Positions 1 through 8,120 of a DNA stretch of 64,000 nucleotides are shown one piece after another. Origin of the DNA: an uncultured Myxococcales bacterium (GTDB lineage: Bacteria > Myxococcota_A > Bradymonadia > UBA7976 > VGTA01); NCBI GenBank assembly GCA_937146725.1, contig CAKZRU010000181.1, positions 1 through 64,000 of the forward strand, written 5' to 3'. The notes beneath the pieces are model-generated. The model did no database searches, was not told the DNA's origin, and saw only the letters and a program-made list of their open reading frames with translations. Position 1 is the first letter of the stretch. Each line of letters opens with the position of its first letter. Made by a program: the position numbers and the translations under genes.

Positions 1-110
1 CAATATGATAAGCTACCCACACTTCCTCACCCGCATTTACAACAACATTTGGAATACTAACTAAGGTAACAACGCCCGTTTGCTTTGGAACAGAACTTGT
101 ATTTTTTGCT

Positions 111-1103
111 GTGTACTGTCTTTTGAAAGCTGAAATACCTGATGGTAAATTATTTGATGACAATTTAATCCTAATCGGCCTCGTTAGTCTTATTTGTTTT
201 ATTGTAGGAATATTTTCTTTCCTGGGTAATTTATTTTCAAGTAGAAGTTTTGATCGTAAAATCAATATTCTTCTTGAAGAAAATCAAGTTATGTTGCTCA
301 TCTTCTCAGTCATTATTATTACTGCGATTATCGATTTATTCCGTAAAGGGGCAATTGCCAAGGAGACACAACGACGCGATCTAATCAAAAAAGAGATCAC
401 TCAGCTAAATAATAAACTACAGAGTATTAAACAAGACCTAAAAACTTTTGATGATTTGTTTAGAAACCTTAATGATGATTCTAAATCCCTTGTGTACACA
501 AAGCAAAGTGTAGTTCATTATGGGATAGCTAAGACTTATATGCCTAAGAACGCTCAAAAAGCTCCACAGGTAATGAAAACCCCCGCTCCAAAACTCGCTA
601 CACCACAGACGCAGAATATAGATAGCGCCAACTATTTGATGATAGCGTGCACCCCCGAGCTGAAATCACATATGAAGTCGGTACTCGGGGAGATCATGAA
701 CTGGATTAAGCGTGTTAAGGCTTCGACAAAAAAGGATTATTTTAGTTTAACCAGTTTAGGACCGAATGCAAAGGTCATGGGAGCCATATCGGTACATGAT
801 CTTAAACCATCAGCATTTAAGATTAACCCTAGTTATTCATTAGACTCAGAACTTAAAAAAGTTCACAATCATGTTGTGCTTCATCATAAAGGTAAAGTGT
901 CTACCATTCGAATCTTTATTATTAGTCAATCTGATCCTGCTAAACTTGATTTGCCAACATTAAAAAACCTTTTAAATATGGCAGGATCAAATCAAATTGA
1001 GCTCTATTGGTTTAGTGATCAGCAAAACTCAAATCTATATAAACAACTGTCTGCCTACCAAGCTCCACTGAATAAGTTTTCTTCGCTTATTAAGGGGCTG
1101 TAA
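111..1103 (+). CDS. Two-TM coiled-coil protein, unknown function
   Basis: I do not recognise this 330-residue protein. Residues ~19-43 and ~60-77 are hydrophobic and should form two membrane segments. Residues ~83-115 are rich in K/E/Q/L and probably form a coiled coil. A P/T/Q-rich linker (~145-172) leads into a soluble C-terminal domain of about 150 residues with alternating strands and helices but no motif I can name. The frame is open back to base 12, but GTG 111 is the first possible start codon. It has no clear ribosome binding site, so the 5' end may be damaged or the start may lie further in (next ATG is codon 61). The neighbourhood is a mobile-element scar, which fits a rearranged left edge. 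The gene is plausible because of its length and composition. Confidence 0.55.
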   Translation: MYCLLKAEIPDGKLFDDNLILIGLVSLICFIVGIFSFLGNLFSSRSFDRKINILLEENQVMLLIFSVIIITAIIDLFRKGAIAKETQRRDLIKKEITQLNNKLQSIKQDLKTFDDLFRNLNDDSKSLVYTKQSVVHYGIAKTYMPKNAQKAPQVMKTPAPKLATPQTQNIDSANYLMIACTPELKSHMKSVLGEIMNWIKRVKASTKKDYFSLTSLGPNAKVMGAISVHDLKPSAFKINPSYSLDSELKKVHNHVVLHHKGKVSTIRIFIISQSDPAKLDLPTLKNLLNMAGSNQIELYWFSDQQNSNLYKQLSAYQAPLNKFSSLIKGL

Positions 1104-1164
1104 GTACATCTTTGCAGTTACAAAGTGAATGTTTTATAAGATGTACTCAGGCTTTCAATGCCTG
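1103..1164 (+). terminator. Inverted repeats after the coiled-coil gene
   Basis: Two dyads follow the stop codon. AGTACATCTT (1103-1112) pairs perfectly with AAGATGTACT (1138-1147) across a 25-base loop. A compact hairpin, CAGGC-TTTCAAT-GCCTG, lies at 1148-1164. Neither is followed by a run of T, so intrinsic termination is only a guess. They may instead be edges of an old insertion. Confidence 0.3.
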
Positions 1165-1217
1165 CACATCACCTAAAGTAAGCAAATAATCATTACATGT
1201 GTTTTAGTGAAATATTT

Positions 1218-1300
1218 GTCGAGTAGGCAGGGGGAACTTCCCCCCCCACCTCTCACAGAACCGTACGTGAAACTCTCGCCTCATACGTAACCGTCCGAGT
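1218..1300 (-). ncRNA. Degenerate group II intron 3' end (domains V-VI)
   Basis: Read on the minus strand, this stretch resembles the domain V and VI end of a bacterial group II intron. The upper stem TGAGGC/GTTTCA is closed by a GAGA (GNRA) tetraloop. A two-base CG bulge and the lower pairs CGTA/TACG follow, then GGTTCTGTGAGAGG. After that comes a G-run/C-run hairpin with an AAGTT loop, and a terminal CCTACTCGAC that fits domain VI with its branch-site A. The catalytic AGC of a normal GAGCCGTATG strand is replaced (GTTACGTATG) and the lower stem is broken, so it should be inactive. No reverse transcriptase lies upstream on this strand; an IS66 fragment occupies that place. Confidence 0.6.
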
Positions 1301-1369
1301 TAAGCCATCTAGCCAAGAAAAGCGTACTTATCTAGCATCATACTCCTAACTCAAATCAAGGAGAAAACG

Positions 1370-1681
1370 ATGTCTAAAAAGTATGATTGGCCTCAACTCA
1401 TTGCTGACTTTGAGCGATCTGGCTTAAGACTCAGTCAGTATATCAGGCAGCATGGCATTCCTTATAGTTCGATGTACCAACAAGTGAATAAACTTAAGCA
1501 TAAAAGAAAGCCCCAATCACAGATGATTCTCCTAACTCAGGAGGTGCATGAGTTGAGCTTACAAAATAACAAGCTAAAAGGCTCATTGCAGCCTTTTCGG
1601 ATGAAACTAGGGCAAGCTGAACTTGAGTTTCAAAGCTTACCTAATCCACAGTGGCTGTCTGAAGTCATCAAATGTTTTTAA
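1370..1681 (+). CDS. tnpA: IS66-type accessory protein TnpA
   Basis: This 103-residue protein has the helix-turn-helix layout of the first IS66 open frame: W-x-x-L-I-x-x-F-x-x-S-G-L at the N-terminus, then S-x-Y-I-R-x-H-G-I-P-Y-S-S. A basic segment (KLKHKRKP) follows. In IS66 elements this small protein is thought to bind DNA and assist TnpC. The ATG is preceded by an AAGGAG-type site with suitable spacing. The 3' end overlaps the next frame by 10 bases, the usual coupling for this family. It appears intact, but the element as a whole cannot transpose because tnpC is missing. Confidence 0.75.
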   Translation: MSKKYDWPQLIADFERSGLRLSQYIRQHGIPYSSMYQQVNKLKHKRKPQSQMILLTQEVHELSLQNNKLKGSLQPFRMKLGQAELEFQSLPNPQWLSEVIKCF

Positions 1682-1881
1682 GCCAAAGTAGCAAGGTGTA
1701 TTTGTTTACAACACCTACTGATATGCGCAAAGGCTTTGATGGCTTAAGCTTTTTGGTACGGCAACAGAATCTAGATTTATTTAGCGGAGACTTATTCGTT
1801 TTTATTTCTAAAAGAGCTGATCGGATTAAGATTCTCACTTGGGACAGAGGTGGCTTAACAAGGAATCAGCAAAACATGTAA
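1672..1881 (+). pseudogene. tnpB: Truncated IS66 TnpB
   Basis: The first ~57 residues match the IS66 Orf2 (TnpB) family: PTDMRKGFDGLSFLV near the N-terminus, then SGDLFVFISKRADRIKILTWDR. Full-length members run to about 115 residues and continue with a W-Y-K-R-L-E segment. Here the family pattern stops after WDRGGL and an unrelated tail ends the frame at 69 residues. The ATG overlaps the tnpA stop, as expected. Truncation by a deletion or by another insertion is the simplest reading. Confidence 0.75.
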
Positions 1882-2043
1882 CGCCCCAGATCTTTAGCTA
1901 ATTCCCACTCCCAAAGCGCATCTCACCCGCACCTTAACCAAAGGTTAAAGTCTCAAAATATATACCTAAACTGTAAACTCCTATGCTGTTAAACTTACGA
2001 TTACCAAAATTCAAAGGCCACTACGTCTACACCTAACTCAGGC

Positions 2044-2979
2044 TCAATCAGGTGAATATCGACCGCCAAACATGGGTACACCGCCCTCTGGAAAGCAGAT
2101 AGAAGCTGTTTCAAGGCCCAAATGAATCGCTTGTCTTAAATCAGCCGAGACCTCTTGAAAACGTGCTTTAAACTCAAAATATAGCTTTTGATAAGCTTTC
2201 AAGGCTTTGATACACTTTGTCCGGCATAATGGACGTGTTCCTCCTTTGGTGAGACGGGTTTTACAAATCCGTTCTCGTAATACCTTTTTCATGCCCATGG
2301 CTTGCGTTGTTTTGCGTTCTTTTAACGCATCTCGAATGGCTTCAGCAGAGAGTTTTCGACAAAGGTCTTGATACTCTGAGTTTGTTAAATCTGACCAAAA
2401 AGGTGGCGGTGTAAGCTTGATTTCGCATTCGGTGGTAAAGTCATCTAAAGTCACTTCCTCACGACGTTGCTTTGCCCAATAATACCCTGTTCGATCGATC
2501 CATGGGCCACTGACAGATTTTTTCATCACTAACTGATGGTAGCCATGCAGTCCCTTCCATTGTCTTGGATGGTCAACAAGGCCTTCTTTGACCGAGTTTT
2601 TAGTCAAATACTTAAAGACCTCCTTAAGTCCTGCCTCATCCAAGATCTCCTCACTTGAATAACGCTTTTGCCACAAAGTACCATGCCAATCATGGATTCG
2701 GGCTAGCTCTCTGGCGAGATTCCCTTTAAAAAAACACATAAACTCAGCAAGGTCTTGACTGGTTTTAGCACTGAGAAGCAGGTGAAAGTGATTGCTCAAA
2801 AAGACATAATGATGAAGCTGAATCACTTCTTCATATTTGTCCAAAGCAAAGCCAAGCACACCTTTAGTGATACTCCGGATTTTTTTGGTGGGTTTAAGAA
2901 AGGCAAAGCCTTGAATACAACGGGACACCACATGATGAGTGGCCCAAGTTTGGGACTGAAAGCGTAAATGCGCTGGCAT
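2044..2979 (-). CDS. REP-associated (Y1/IS200-like) transposase
   Basis: This is a Y1_Tnp-domain protein of the RAYT type, single-strand DNA transposases that act at short palindromic repeats. It carries a conserved HHVVSRC strand at the N-terminus and the HUH metal motif in LSNHFHLLL. The W-Q-K-R-Y-S strand and KYLTKNSVKEGLV follow; the last aligns with the family's Y-x-x-x-N-P-V-x-A-G-L-V helix bearing the catalytic tyrosine. The frame extends upstream to 3075, but ATG 2979 is preferred. It has AGGAG seven to eight bases upstream and starts the protein just before the conserved domain. The C-terminal ~130 residues are basic and of unknown role. No terminal repeats of an IS are visible, so this is probably a stand-alone domesticated transposase. 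Confidence 0.75.
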   Translation of the reverse strand: MPAHLRFQSQTWATHHVVSRCIQGFAFLKPTKKIRSITKGVLGFALDKYEEVIQLHHYVFLSNHFHLLLSAKTSQDLAEFMCFFKGNLARELARIHDWHGTLWQKRYSSEEILDEAGLKEVFKYLTKNSVKEGLVDHPRQWKGLHGYHQLVMKKSVSGPWIDRTGYYWAKQRREEVTLDDFTTECEIKLTPPPFWSDLTNSEYQDLCRKLSAEAIRDALKERKTTQAMGMKKVLRERICKTRLTKGGTRPLCRTKCIKALKAYQKLYFEFKARFQEVSADLRQAIHLGLETASICFPEGGVPMFGGRYSPD

Positions 2980-3069
2980 AAATATACTCCTTGATGAAGG
3001 TGAAGGACGTATATTCTCTCGCCAAAAATTGAGTTTTGTTGCGCGCACTAGGGGAAAAAGTTTAAAAGT

Positions 3070-3239
3070 GGTCAAATTTGACCGATTTTTAGGAATAAAA
3101 TATTTTGCTGCTTCCTTAAGAAGATAAGATAAATCTGGGGGGATGGCTCAGATGCATTAACTAAGAGCCTTTCTGATTCCTTAAGAGAAGAGCGCTTAAG
3201 AGGGGTCTTCCTTAAGAGAGAGCCTGCTTCTTTAAGAAC
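3070..3239. repeat. Palindrome and five CTTAAGA-type repeats upstream of the transposase
   Basis: The 314-base stretch 2980-3293 holds no gene. It contains a perfect 14-bp palindrome, GGTCAAATTTGACC (3070-3083). Five variants of (C/G)(C/T)TTAAGA follow at 3114, 3179, 3194, 3210 and 3230, often continued by GAGAG or AGAAG. The central CTTAAG is itself palindromic. Their position beside a REP-type transposase suggests possible recognition or target sites, but they lack the classical stem-loop plus GTAG layout. Confidence 0.4.
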
Positions 3240-3293
3240 TCAAGGACTTCCTCACAAGAATAAATAAATATAAAGACAAACTATTACAAATAC

Positions 3294-6200
3294 TTAAGGC
3301 ACACTATAAGTCACATTTAAAACTAAAGTATCTAGTTTTTCGACCGGCTCATGCCAGCGCCAAGCTTCTAGAATTAAAGGCAGTTGCTCTTGGCTTGAAT
3401 AGCTTTCTCCGGTAAGTAAATCTGTATTTTTAATAGGATCAATCTCTAATAATAAGCGGTGCTCACAGCCACCTACCCGGCCGGCATTGAGAGTCATTAG
3501 AGTGTCACAGCGCTGTTGATAAGCATCAATGGTTAAAATACCGCTGTGGGTTTGTGCTTGGTTCATCACCGGTAAATACAGTTCAGTGAGCGCCCCATTA
3601 TTCCCCCACCACACTCGTTGAGTCGGTCCAATATCAGCATCGATCGTTACAAAATACACCGATGATTCTTGTGATTGGTAGGGCTCGGATAAATAGCTTT
3701 GAGTCAGATTGACACTTTGTCGGTCAAATTGATTTAAATCAAGCCAGAGGCTTTGACCATCAATAGGAATTTCTCTCGCATCCCATGTACTGCAAGCGGA
3801 CTTTGCTTCGGCTGCATAAAAGACCTGAGGTACAAGTGAATATCCATGAGCCCGAATACTTTGCTTAAGTGTATCCATTACAGTTAAACCCCAGATTTCA
3901 AAGAACGCCTCATAATTGAGTTCGCTCACGGTACTGAGGGCAACAAATAAGTAATCATTATTGCTGAGATTGTTAGCCTCTTGTCTGCTAAGAGCTTCAA
4001 ATCCCAAAGATGAACGTTGGGCTAACCAAGTTTCATCGTTGTTAAGTGCTGCTCTAAAGGCTCGTTCATGCGCATGCAAACGGCCAATCAAATACCAACC
4101 ACGACTGATTTGTCCCATTCGCTCAGCAGCCATTAATGCCTGAATCACCACGCTCACACCTTGTGACCAACCATTTAAACTTTGATCAGTACTCATGGTC
4201 GTAAAAGGGTCTTGGGTCAGTTGCGCATCTTGTAGCTTGTCAAAGAGTGCTTGAAAGGGGAGTTGTTGGCAATCGGCTTCTATACCGGTGTCAAGCGCAT
4301 GCTGTTGCTTGGGAAAATAAGAATAATAATTGGTGGTTGCATGACCTTCACGATTGTTAAACTTAAAGCGTCCTCGTTCGTGATTATGGCCTACCTCATG
4401 AAGATCCCCGTGCCCTAATGGTGAAAAAGCCCAGCCTGCGTCATAAGGATTACCTGAACAACCATATCCACAAGTTGGTTTATCCGCATTAAAGTGTTGC
4501 ACCACATTACGTTCAGGTAACGGCCAGCCTTTTTGATTAATAAACTCAGTAATTTCAGGAATCACTACAATTTCAGGACCTTGATAGCCTGCCATGGCCA
4601 AAGCATACCCATGATGATAAGTGCGGATGAGCTCGGCCAACTCACTGCCTGTAGCAAAAAGTGGACTTTCAAAGGTTGTGCGCATTTTGGTTAATGTGGA
4701 GTGAATCTCAAAATGGGGCGTAATAAACTCAACCCAATCAAAGTCACCATTCGTAAGGGCTTGAGCAAAGCTGACATCATCACTTGCACTTGACCAAACC
4801 GGATGTTGAGCAACGCCGGTAAAGCGTAAACTTAAAGGAATATCGGCTTGCTCAAAGCGCAGCTGAATCGGTCCGCCATAAGCAGAGGTAAAGCTCATAG
4901 TTTCCCCCGCTTTAAGAGCAACTCTATGCGAAGTCATAAACTTAGGTCGAGTATAGCCTCCGCTATCAAACTCATGCACTGAACTATTACGTAAGCTGTT
5001 AATTTGTAGCCAGACCTTGAGCTCTTGATTAAGTTCTTGACCTTGCTCATCTACTGCCAAGCGCTCCACTGTAAAGCTTTGACCTGGTAAAGCATAGACT
5101 TGAGCCGAGCGAAATGGTGCCTTGCTTACATATGTTTTGGTCACATCAATCGTCTGGATATGACTAAAGTCACTGCGAGAAAAGTCACCTAAGTCGCTTT
5201 GAATGGGATTAATCTCTCGACTGATCAGATGACTGTGATCTGCATAATAAGACTTTAAAAATGTAATTGGGTCCGTGCTGTCTTTACTCTGTGGGAACTC
5301 TACCGTTTCTCTCCATTTATCCCCAAGTAAAACCAATAGCTTATGCAAGCGCTCACCGCTTAAATCAAAAAGCTTCTGTCCTTTTTGTGAAAGGTTTTGG
5401 TTTTGACTACGTACTAAGCGAGCTGCCTCACTAAATTCATCAACAAAGGCTTGGTTTCCTCGGCAATCTCCCTCACACAAACTCAGATCAAAACTAAAGC
5501 TTTCGTTTTGAAAATGCTGAGCCATGTTCTTAAGATTGGCCAAGGCACTCGCCTGTAAAAGCATCTCTTGTGCATTATTCCATTGGGCTGAATCTTGGGC
5601 AAAATAGTTACCAGGACCTCCTGAACCTTGAATAGAGAGTCCTAAAAGTTCAAGCAAAGACACAGTGGCCACATTGCTATTCCAACTATGTTGATGTGTA
5701 TAAAGTAATGCAGGTCGAGTTGAGATTTGAGCTTGATTCGGAGAAACTAAGTCCCTAATTTGATTAATAAACCACTCGTGATCTTCAATATTTTGTGTGC
5801 CTAAAATAATCAAATCTGCATTACTTAAGCAAGCAGTGAGCATATCGTTAAGCTCACAAAGAACTACTGGCCATGTCGGATAGCTTGCTTGTAAGTAATT
5901 AAGCACCTGCTGACTTGCCCCTGCATTTAAGCCCACCAACTTTATATTTTGCGGGCTGATTGGCAAAGCTTGATCGCCCTCTTGTTGAGTCAACCAAAGC
6001 AAAAGCCTTTGTAGCACTTGATCAAAGTTGGCCAACTGCCCTCCATTGACCTTGGCAAAGATATTGGTGCCAAAAGCGGCTGCCCTAAATCCACCTTGCT
6101 CATACTTAGCTGCAAGTAACTTGCCACCATTACCTATGACTAAAGGACTAACTTCACTTAAACTCAGTGGGGTGAAAAACTGTGAATGGCGACTAGGATC

Positions 6201-7028
6201 ATAGCTGATGGCTTGCTCGGCAAAAAGGTAAGCCAAGCTTTCATTCGTTGTATTTTGTAAGCGCTCGATCTCTTGAATGATTTGACTTAATAAATCTTGA
6301 TCACTGTTAGGTAAGAATCGAGGATCACCTTGTTCAAGCGCAGTGAAAATCCGATCATTAAGGATAAAACTCCCAGTCGCTTGCGTACTCTGTCCCAAAG
6401 AGTCACTCACTTGCACTACAAAACTAATCTCTTCTTGATGCTCACCAAGCAACTGCTCGATGTGTACTTGAGAAGAATCTTGTGCATCCACAAGATAAGC
6501 TTGAGTTGTGCCGCCTTCTTGGCTCCATTCAATCTCATACCCTTGAGGATCTTCGCTGTTGACTTGAATGCTAAACGTATAGCTTTCTCCTAACCAAGCA
6601 TACTCAGGTATAGTGATTTGAATACTTGGCGCTGACCATAAAGGGATACAATCACTATTGGGATCTTCATCATGGTCGTAATAGCCCTCGGCACAGGGCT
6701 CAACAAGCTCCATGTCCGGCTCAACAAGCTCCATGTCTGGCTCAACAAGCTCCATGTCCGGTTCAACAAGTGCCATGTCCGACTCAACAAGTGCCATGTC
6801 CGGCTCAACAAGCTCCATGTCCGGCTCAACAAGTGCCATGTCCGGCTCAACAAGCTCCATATCCGGCTCAACACTAGATTGATCTTGCTCATCTCTTATG
6901 AGTGGTTCACTTATTTTTGGCTCACACCCAAGCAGTAAGTTCAAACTAATACTCAATAAGACAAACAAGGTTTTAGCCTGCATCCTTTGGTAATTTTTAG
7001 TATTTTTACTATCCATCAATACATACAT
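3294..7028 (-). CDS. Large M60-like (enhancin-type) metallopeptidase lipoprotein
   Basis: This is a 1244-residue secreted lipoprotein. A basic N-terminus and hydrophobic stretch end in LLLGC (lipobox, Cys35). Residues 53-108 are eight VEPDM(E/A)L heptads forming a linker. An Ig/cadherin-like region follows (~120-225), then a long middle part. The zinc motif H-E-V-G-H-N-H-E lies at ~877-884. Downstream, GHATTNYYSYF fits the M60/enhancin pattern (HEIGHNxQ, then E/x-TTN-x-x-S-L-Y). M60-like enzymes cut O-glycosylated proteins such as mucins, so the target could be host, prey or matrix glycoproteins. ATG 7028 has GGAG eight bases upstream; ATG 6983 would also leave a signal peptide. No partner gene is evident; the divergent neighbour encodes an outer-membrane-type protein. 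Confidence 0.75.
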   Translation of the reverse strand: MYVLMDSKNTKNYQRMQAKTLFVLLSISLNLLLGCEPKISEPLIRDEQDQSSVEPDMELVEPDMALVEPDMELVEPDMALVESDMALVEPDMELVEPDMELVEPDMELVEPCAEGYYDHDEDPNSDCIPLWSAPSIQITIPEYAWLGESYTFSIQVNSEDPQGYEIEWSQEGGTTQAYLVDAQDSSQVHIEQLLGEHQEEISFVVQVSDSLGQSTQATGSFILNDRIFTALEQGDPRFLPNSDQDLLSQIIQEIERLQNTTNESLAYLFAEQAISYDPSRHSQFFTPLSLSEVSPLVIGNGGKLLAAKYEQGGFRAAAFGTNIFAKVNGGQLANFDQVLQRLLLWLTQQEGDQALPISPQNIKLVGLNAGASQQVLNYLQASYPTWPVVLCELNDMLTACLSNADLIILGTQNIEDHEWFINQIRDLVSPNQAQISTRPALLYTHQHSWNSNVATVSLLELLGLSIQGSGGPGNYFAQDSAQWNNAQEMLLQASALANLKNMAQHFQNESFSFDLSLCEGDCRGNQAFVDEFSEAARLVRSQNQNLSQKGQKLFDLSGERLHKLLVLLGDKWRETVEFPQSKDSTDPITFLKSYYADHSHLISREINPIQSDLGDFSRSDFSHIQTIDVTKTYVSKAPFRSAQVYALPGQSFTVERLAVDEQGQELNQELKVWLQINSLRNSSVHEFDSGGYTRPKFMTSHRVALKAGETMSFTSAYGGPIQLRFEQADIPLSLRFTGVAQHPVWSSASDDVSFAQALTNGDFDWVEFITPHFEIHSTLTKMRTTFESPLFATGSELAELIRTYHHGYALAMAGYQGPEIVVIPEITEFINQKGWPLPERNVVQHFNADKPTCGYGCSGNPYDAGWAFSPLGHGDLHEVGHNHERGRFKFNNREGHATTNYYSYFPKQQHALDTGIEADCQQLPFQALFDKLQDAQLTQDPFTTMSTDQSLNGWSQGVSVVIQALMAAERMGQISRGWYLIGRLHAHERAFRAALNNDETWLAQRSSLGFEALSRQEANNLSNNDYLFVALSTVSELNYEAFFEIWGLTVMDTLKQSIRAHGYSLVPQVFYAAEAKSACSTWDAREIPIDGQSLWLDLNQFDRQSVNLTQSYLSEPYQSQESSVYFVTIDADIGPTQRVWWGNNGALTELYLPVMNQAQTHSGILTIDAYQQRCDTLMTLNAGRVGGCEHRLLLEIDPIKNTDLLTGESYSSQEQLPLILEAWRWHEPVEKLDTLVLNVTYSVP
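6705..6872. repeat. 21-bp tandem repeat coding VEPDM heptads
   Basis: Eight in-frame copies of a 21-bp unit encode VEPDM(E/A)L just after the lipobox of the M60-like protein; one copy has S for P. The unit length keeps the frame, so copy-number change would lengthen or shorten the linker without switching the gene off. The same heptad pattern recurs in the Cys-rich surface protein at 40.1 kb. Confidence 0.9.
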
Positions 7029-7176
7029 CAGCTAAACTCCACACTTGCTCATTTATTTATTTCAATTCATCTTCATTTAAATGAATAGTTTGAGCTTTAA
7101 TCAGACTTAATGATCACTCACAACCATTCCTCATTATTCTCGGCCATAGAATCATACTAGTTTAGGAGAAAGCGCC

Positions 7177-8088
7177 TTGAAATACATTAAGCATCTTATT
7201 TTACTGTCAATGCTGTCTTTGGTTTTACCGACGGTATCTCACGCTCAAGCAAATAATGACCAAAGCGAGCAAAGCAATACTGCCGGTAAACGCAAAGGTA
7301 AAAAGAAAAAAGATAAGCGTAAGGGCAAGAAGAAAAAAGGTAAAAAGAAAAAAGATAAGCGTAAGGGCAAGAAGAAAAAGGGCAAGAATAAAGCCAAATC
7401 ACAAGCCCGTGGTGCCAAGCGCTATCCAATGAAGATCAATGCTCGGCCTTTGGTTTTACCAACCGGCCTTAATGAAGTTTCTGCGGCTCTGGAGCACATC
7501 TCTAATAGTCAAGGTAAAAAAGACTTTAGTACCTCAGGACTAGCAGTAACCTTTAGACGAGGAATTATTCCTAACCTTGAGATTGGTGCATCAACCGGAT
7601 TAGCACTCAACCCAGAGGTTGCTTGGGCCTCTAACTTTACGCTCAGAGGTGGATATAAGATTGCAGGGCAGCGCAAGGGTCTGGCCTTGGCGGCTCAAGT
7701 TGAAATCCCTTTAACCTTTGGTGAGAATCAAGATGTACTCTCAAGTCTGAGTGGTGGACTTGCCGCACGATATAGGTTCAATAAACGCTTGGCCATTTAT
7801 AGTGGTGAGGGCCTAATTTCCTTAAACTTAGGTAAGTCAGCTTCCGCGAGCATTAATATTCCTATTGGTGTCGGCTTCCAAGTGAATAAGCAAATCAATC
7901 TTCGTGCTGACACTCGTATTGTTGGTTTTGGGGGTGGCAATGTAACCAGTGTTGCTGATTCCCTGCCCTTACACTTACGAGGCTTCTATACCATTAATCG
8001 TATGATGGATGCCGGTTTAGCTCTTAAGACCGATGCAGTTAACGACAGCGGTTGGTCAGCGATGGCCATGTTTAACTACCGAATGTGA
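7177..8088 (+). CDS. Outer-membrane-type beta protein with Lys-rich repeat
   Basis: This 303-residue protein starts with TTG eight bases after AGGAG. The signal peptide (~1-24) ends in SHA. Residues ~37-75 are a low-complexity run of KGKKKKDKRK units, extremely basic. The rest (~83-303) alternates short amphipathic strands, for example LEIGASTGLAL, FTLRGGYKIAG and LAAQVEIPLTFG, as in small transmembrane beta-barrels or OmpW/OmpA-like porins. It ends FNYRM rather than in the classical aromatic terminal residue. The Lys segment would lie in the periplasm before the barrel, where it could bind anionic polymers such as peptidoglycan or LPS; that is inference. It is divergent from the M60-like gene with 148 bp between them, so a shared control region is possible. 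Confidence 0.6.
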   Translation: MKYIKHLILLSMLSLVLPTVSHAQANNDQSEQSNTAGKRKGKKKKDKRKGKKKKGKKKKDKRKGKKKKGKNKAKSQARGAKRYPMKINARPLVLPTGLNEVSAALEHISNSQGKKDFSTSGLAVTFRRGIIPNLEIGASTGLALNPEVAWASNFTLRGGYKIAGQRKGLALAAQVEIPLTFGENQDVLSSLSGGLAARYRFNKRLAIYSGEGLISLNLGKSASASINIPIGVGFQVNKQINLRADTRIVGFGGGNVTSVADSLPLHLRGFYTINRMMDAGLALKTDAVNDSGWSAMAMFNYRM

Positions 8089-8120
8089 TTTAAATCTTTG
8101 GGTTGAAAAACAAGACTCAT

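Larger units (their letters stand above)
1370..1881 (+). mobile_element. IS66-family remnant
   Basis: This is an IS66-type accessory pair, a tnpA-like gene followed by an overlapping and truncated tnpB, without the large DDE transposase tnpC. I could not identify terminal inverted repeats. It sits directly beside the group II intron remnant and 160 bp from a Y1-type transposase gene, so 1.2-3.1 kb looks like a site of repeated insertion and decay. Confidence 0.7.

Noticed and set aside
2980..3075. N-terminal extension of the REP-type transposase
   Set aside because: AGGAG lies before ATG 2979 and the conserved domain starts there. The extension is Lys/Arg/Ser-rich and overlaps the palindrome at 3070.
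6705..6872. Short regular repeats as a CRISPR array
   Set aside because: The units are head-to-tail without spacers and code in frame. The same is true for the repeats at 36.8, 40.1, 42.3 and 49.2 kb.
6590..6938. Overlapping frames rich in LLSRTWHL, CPAQQAP and LNKLHVR across the VEPDM repeat
   Set aside because: They are products of a 21-bp repeat read in other phases and strands. The VEPDM frame has signal peptide, lipobox and protease domain.
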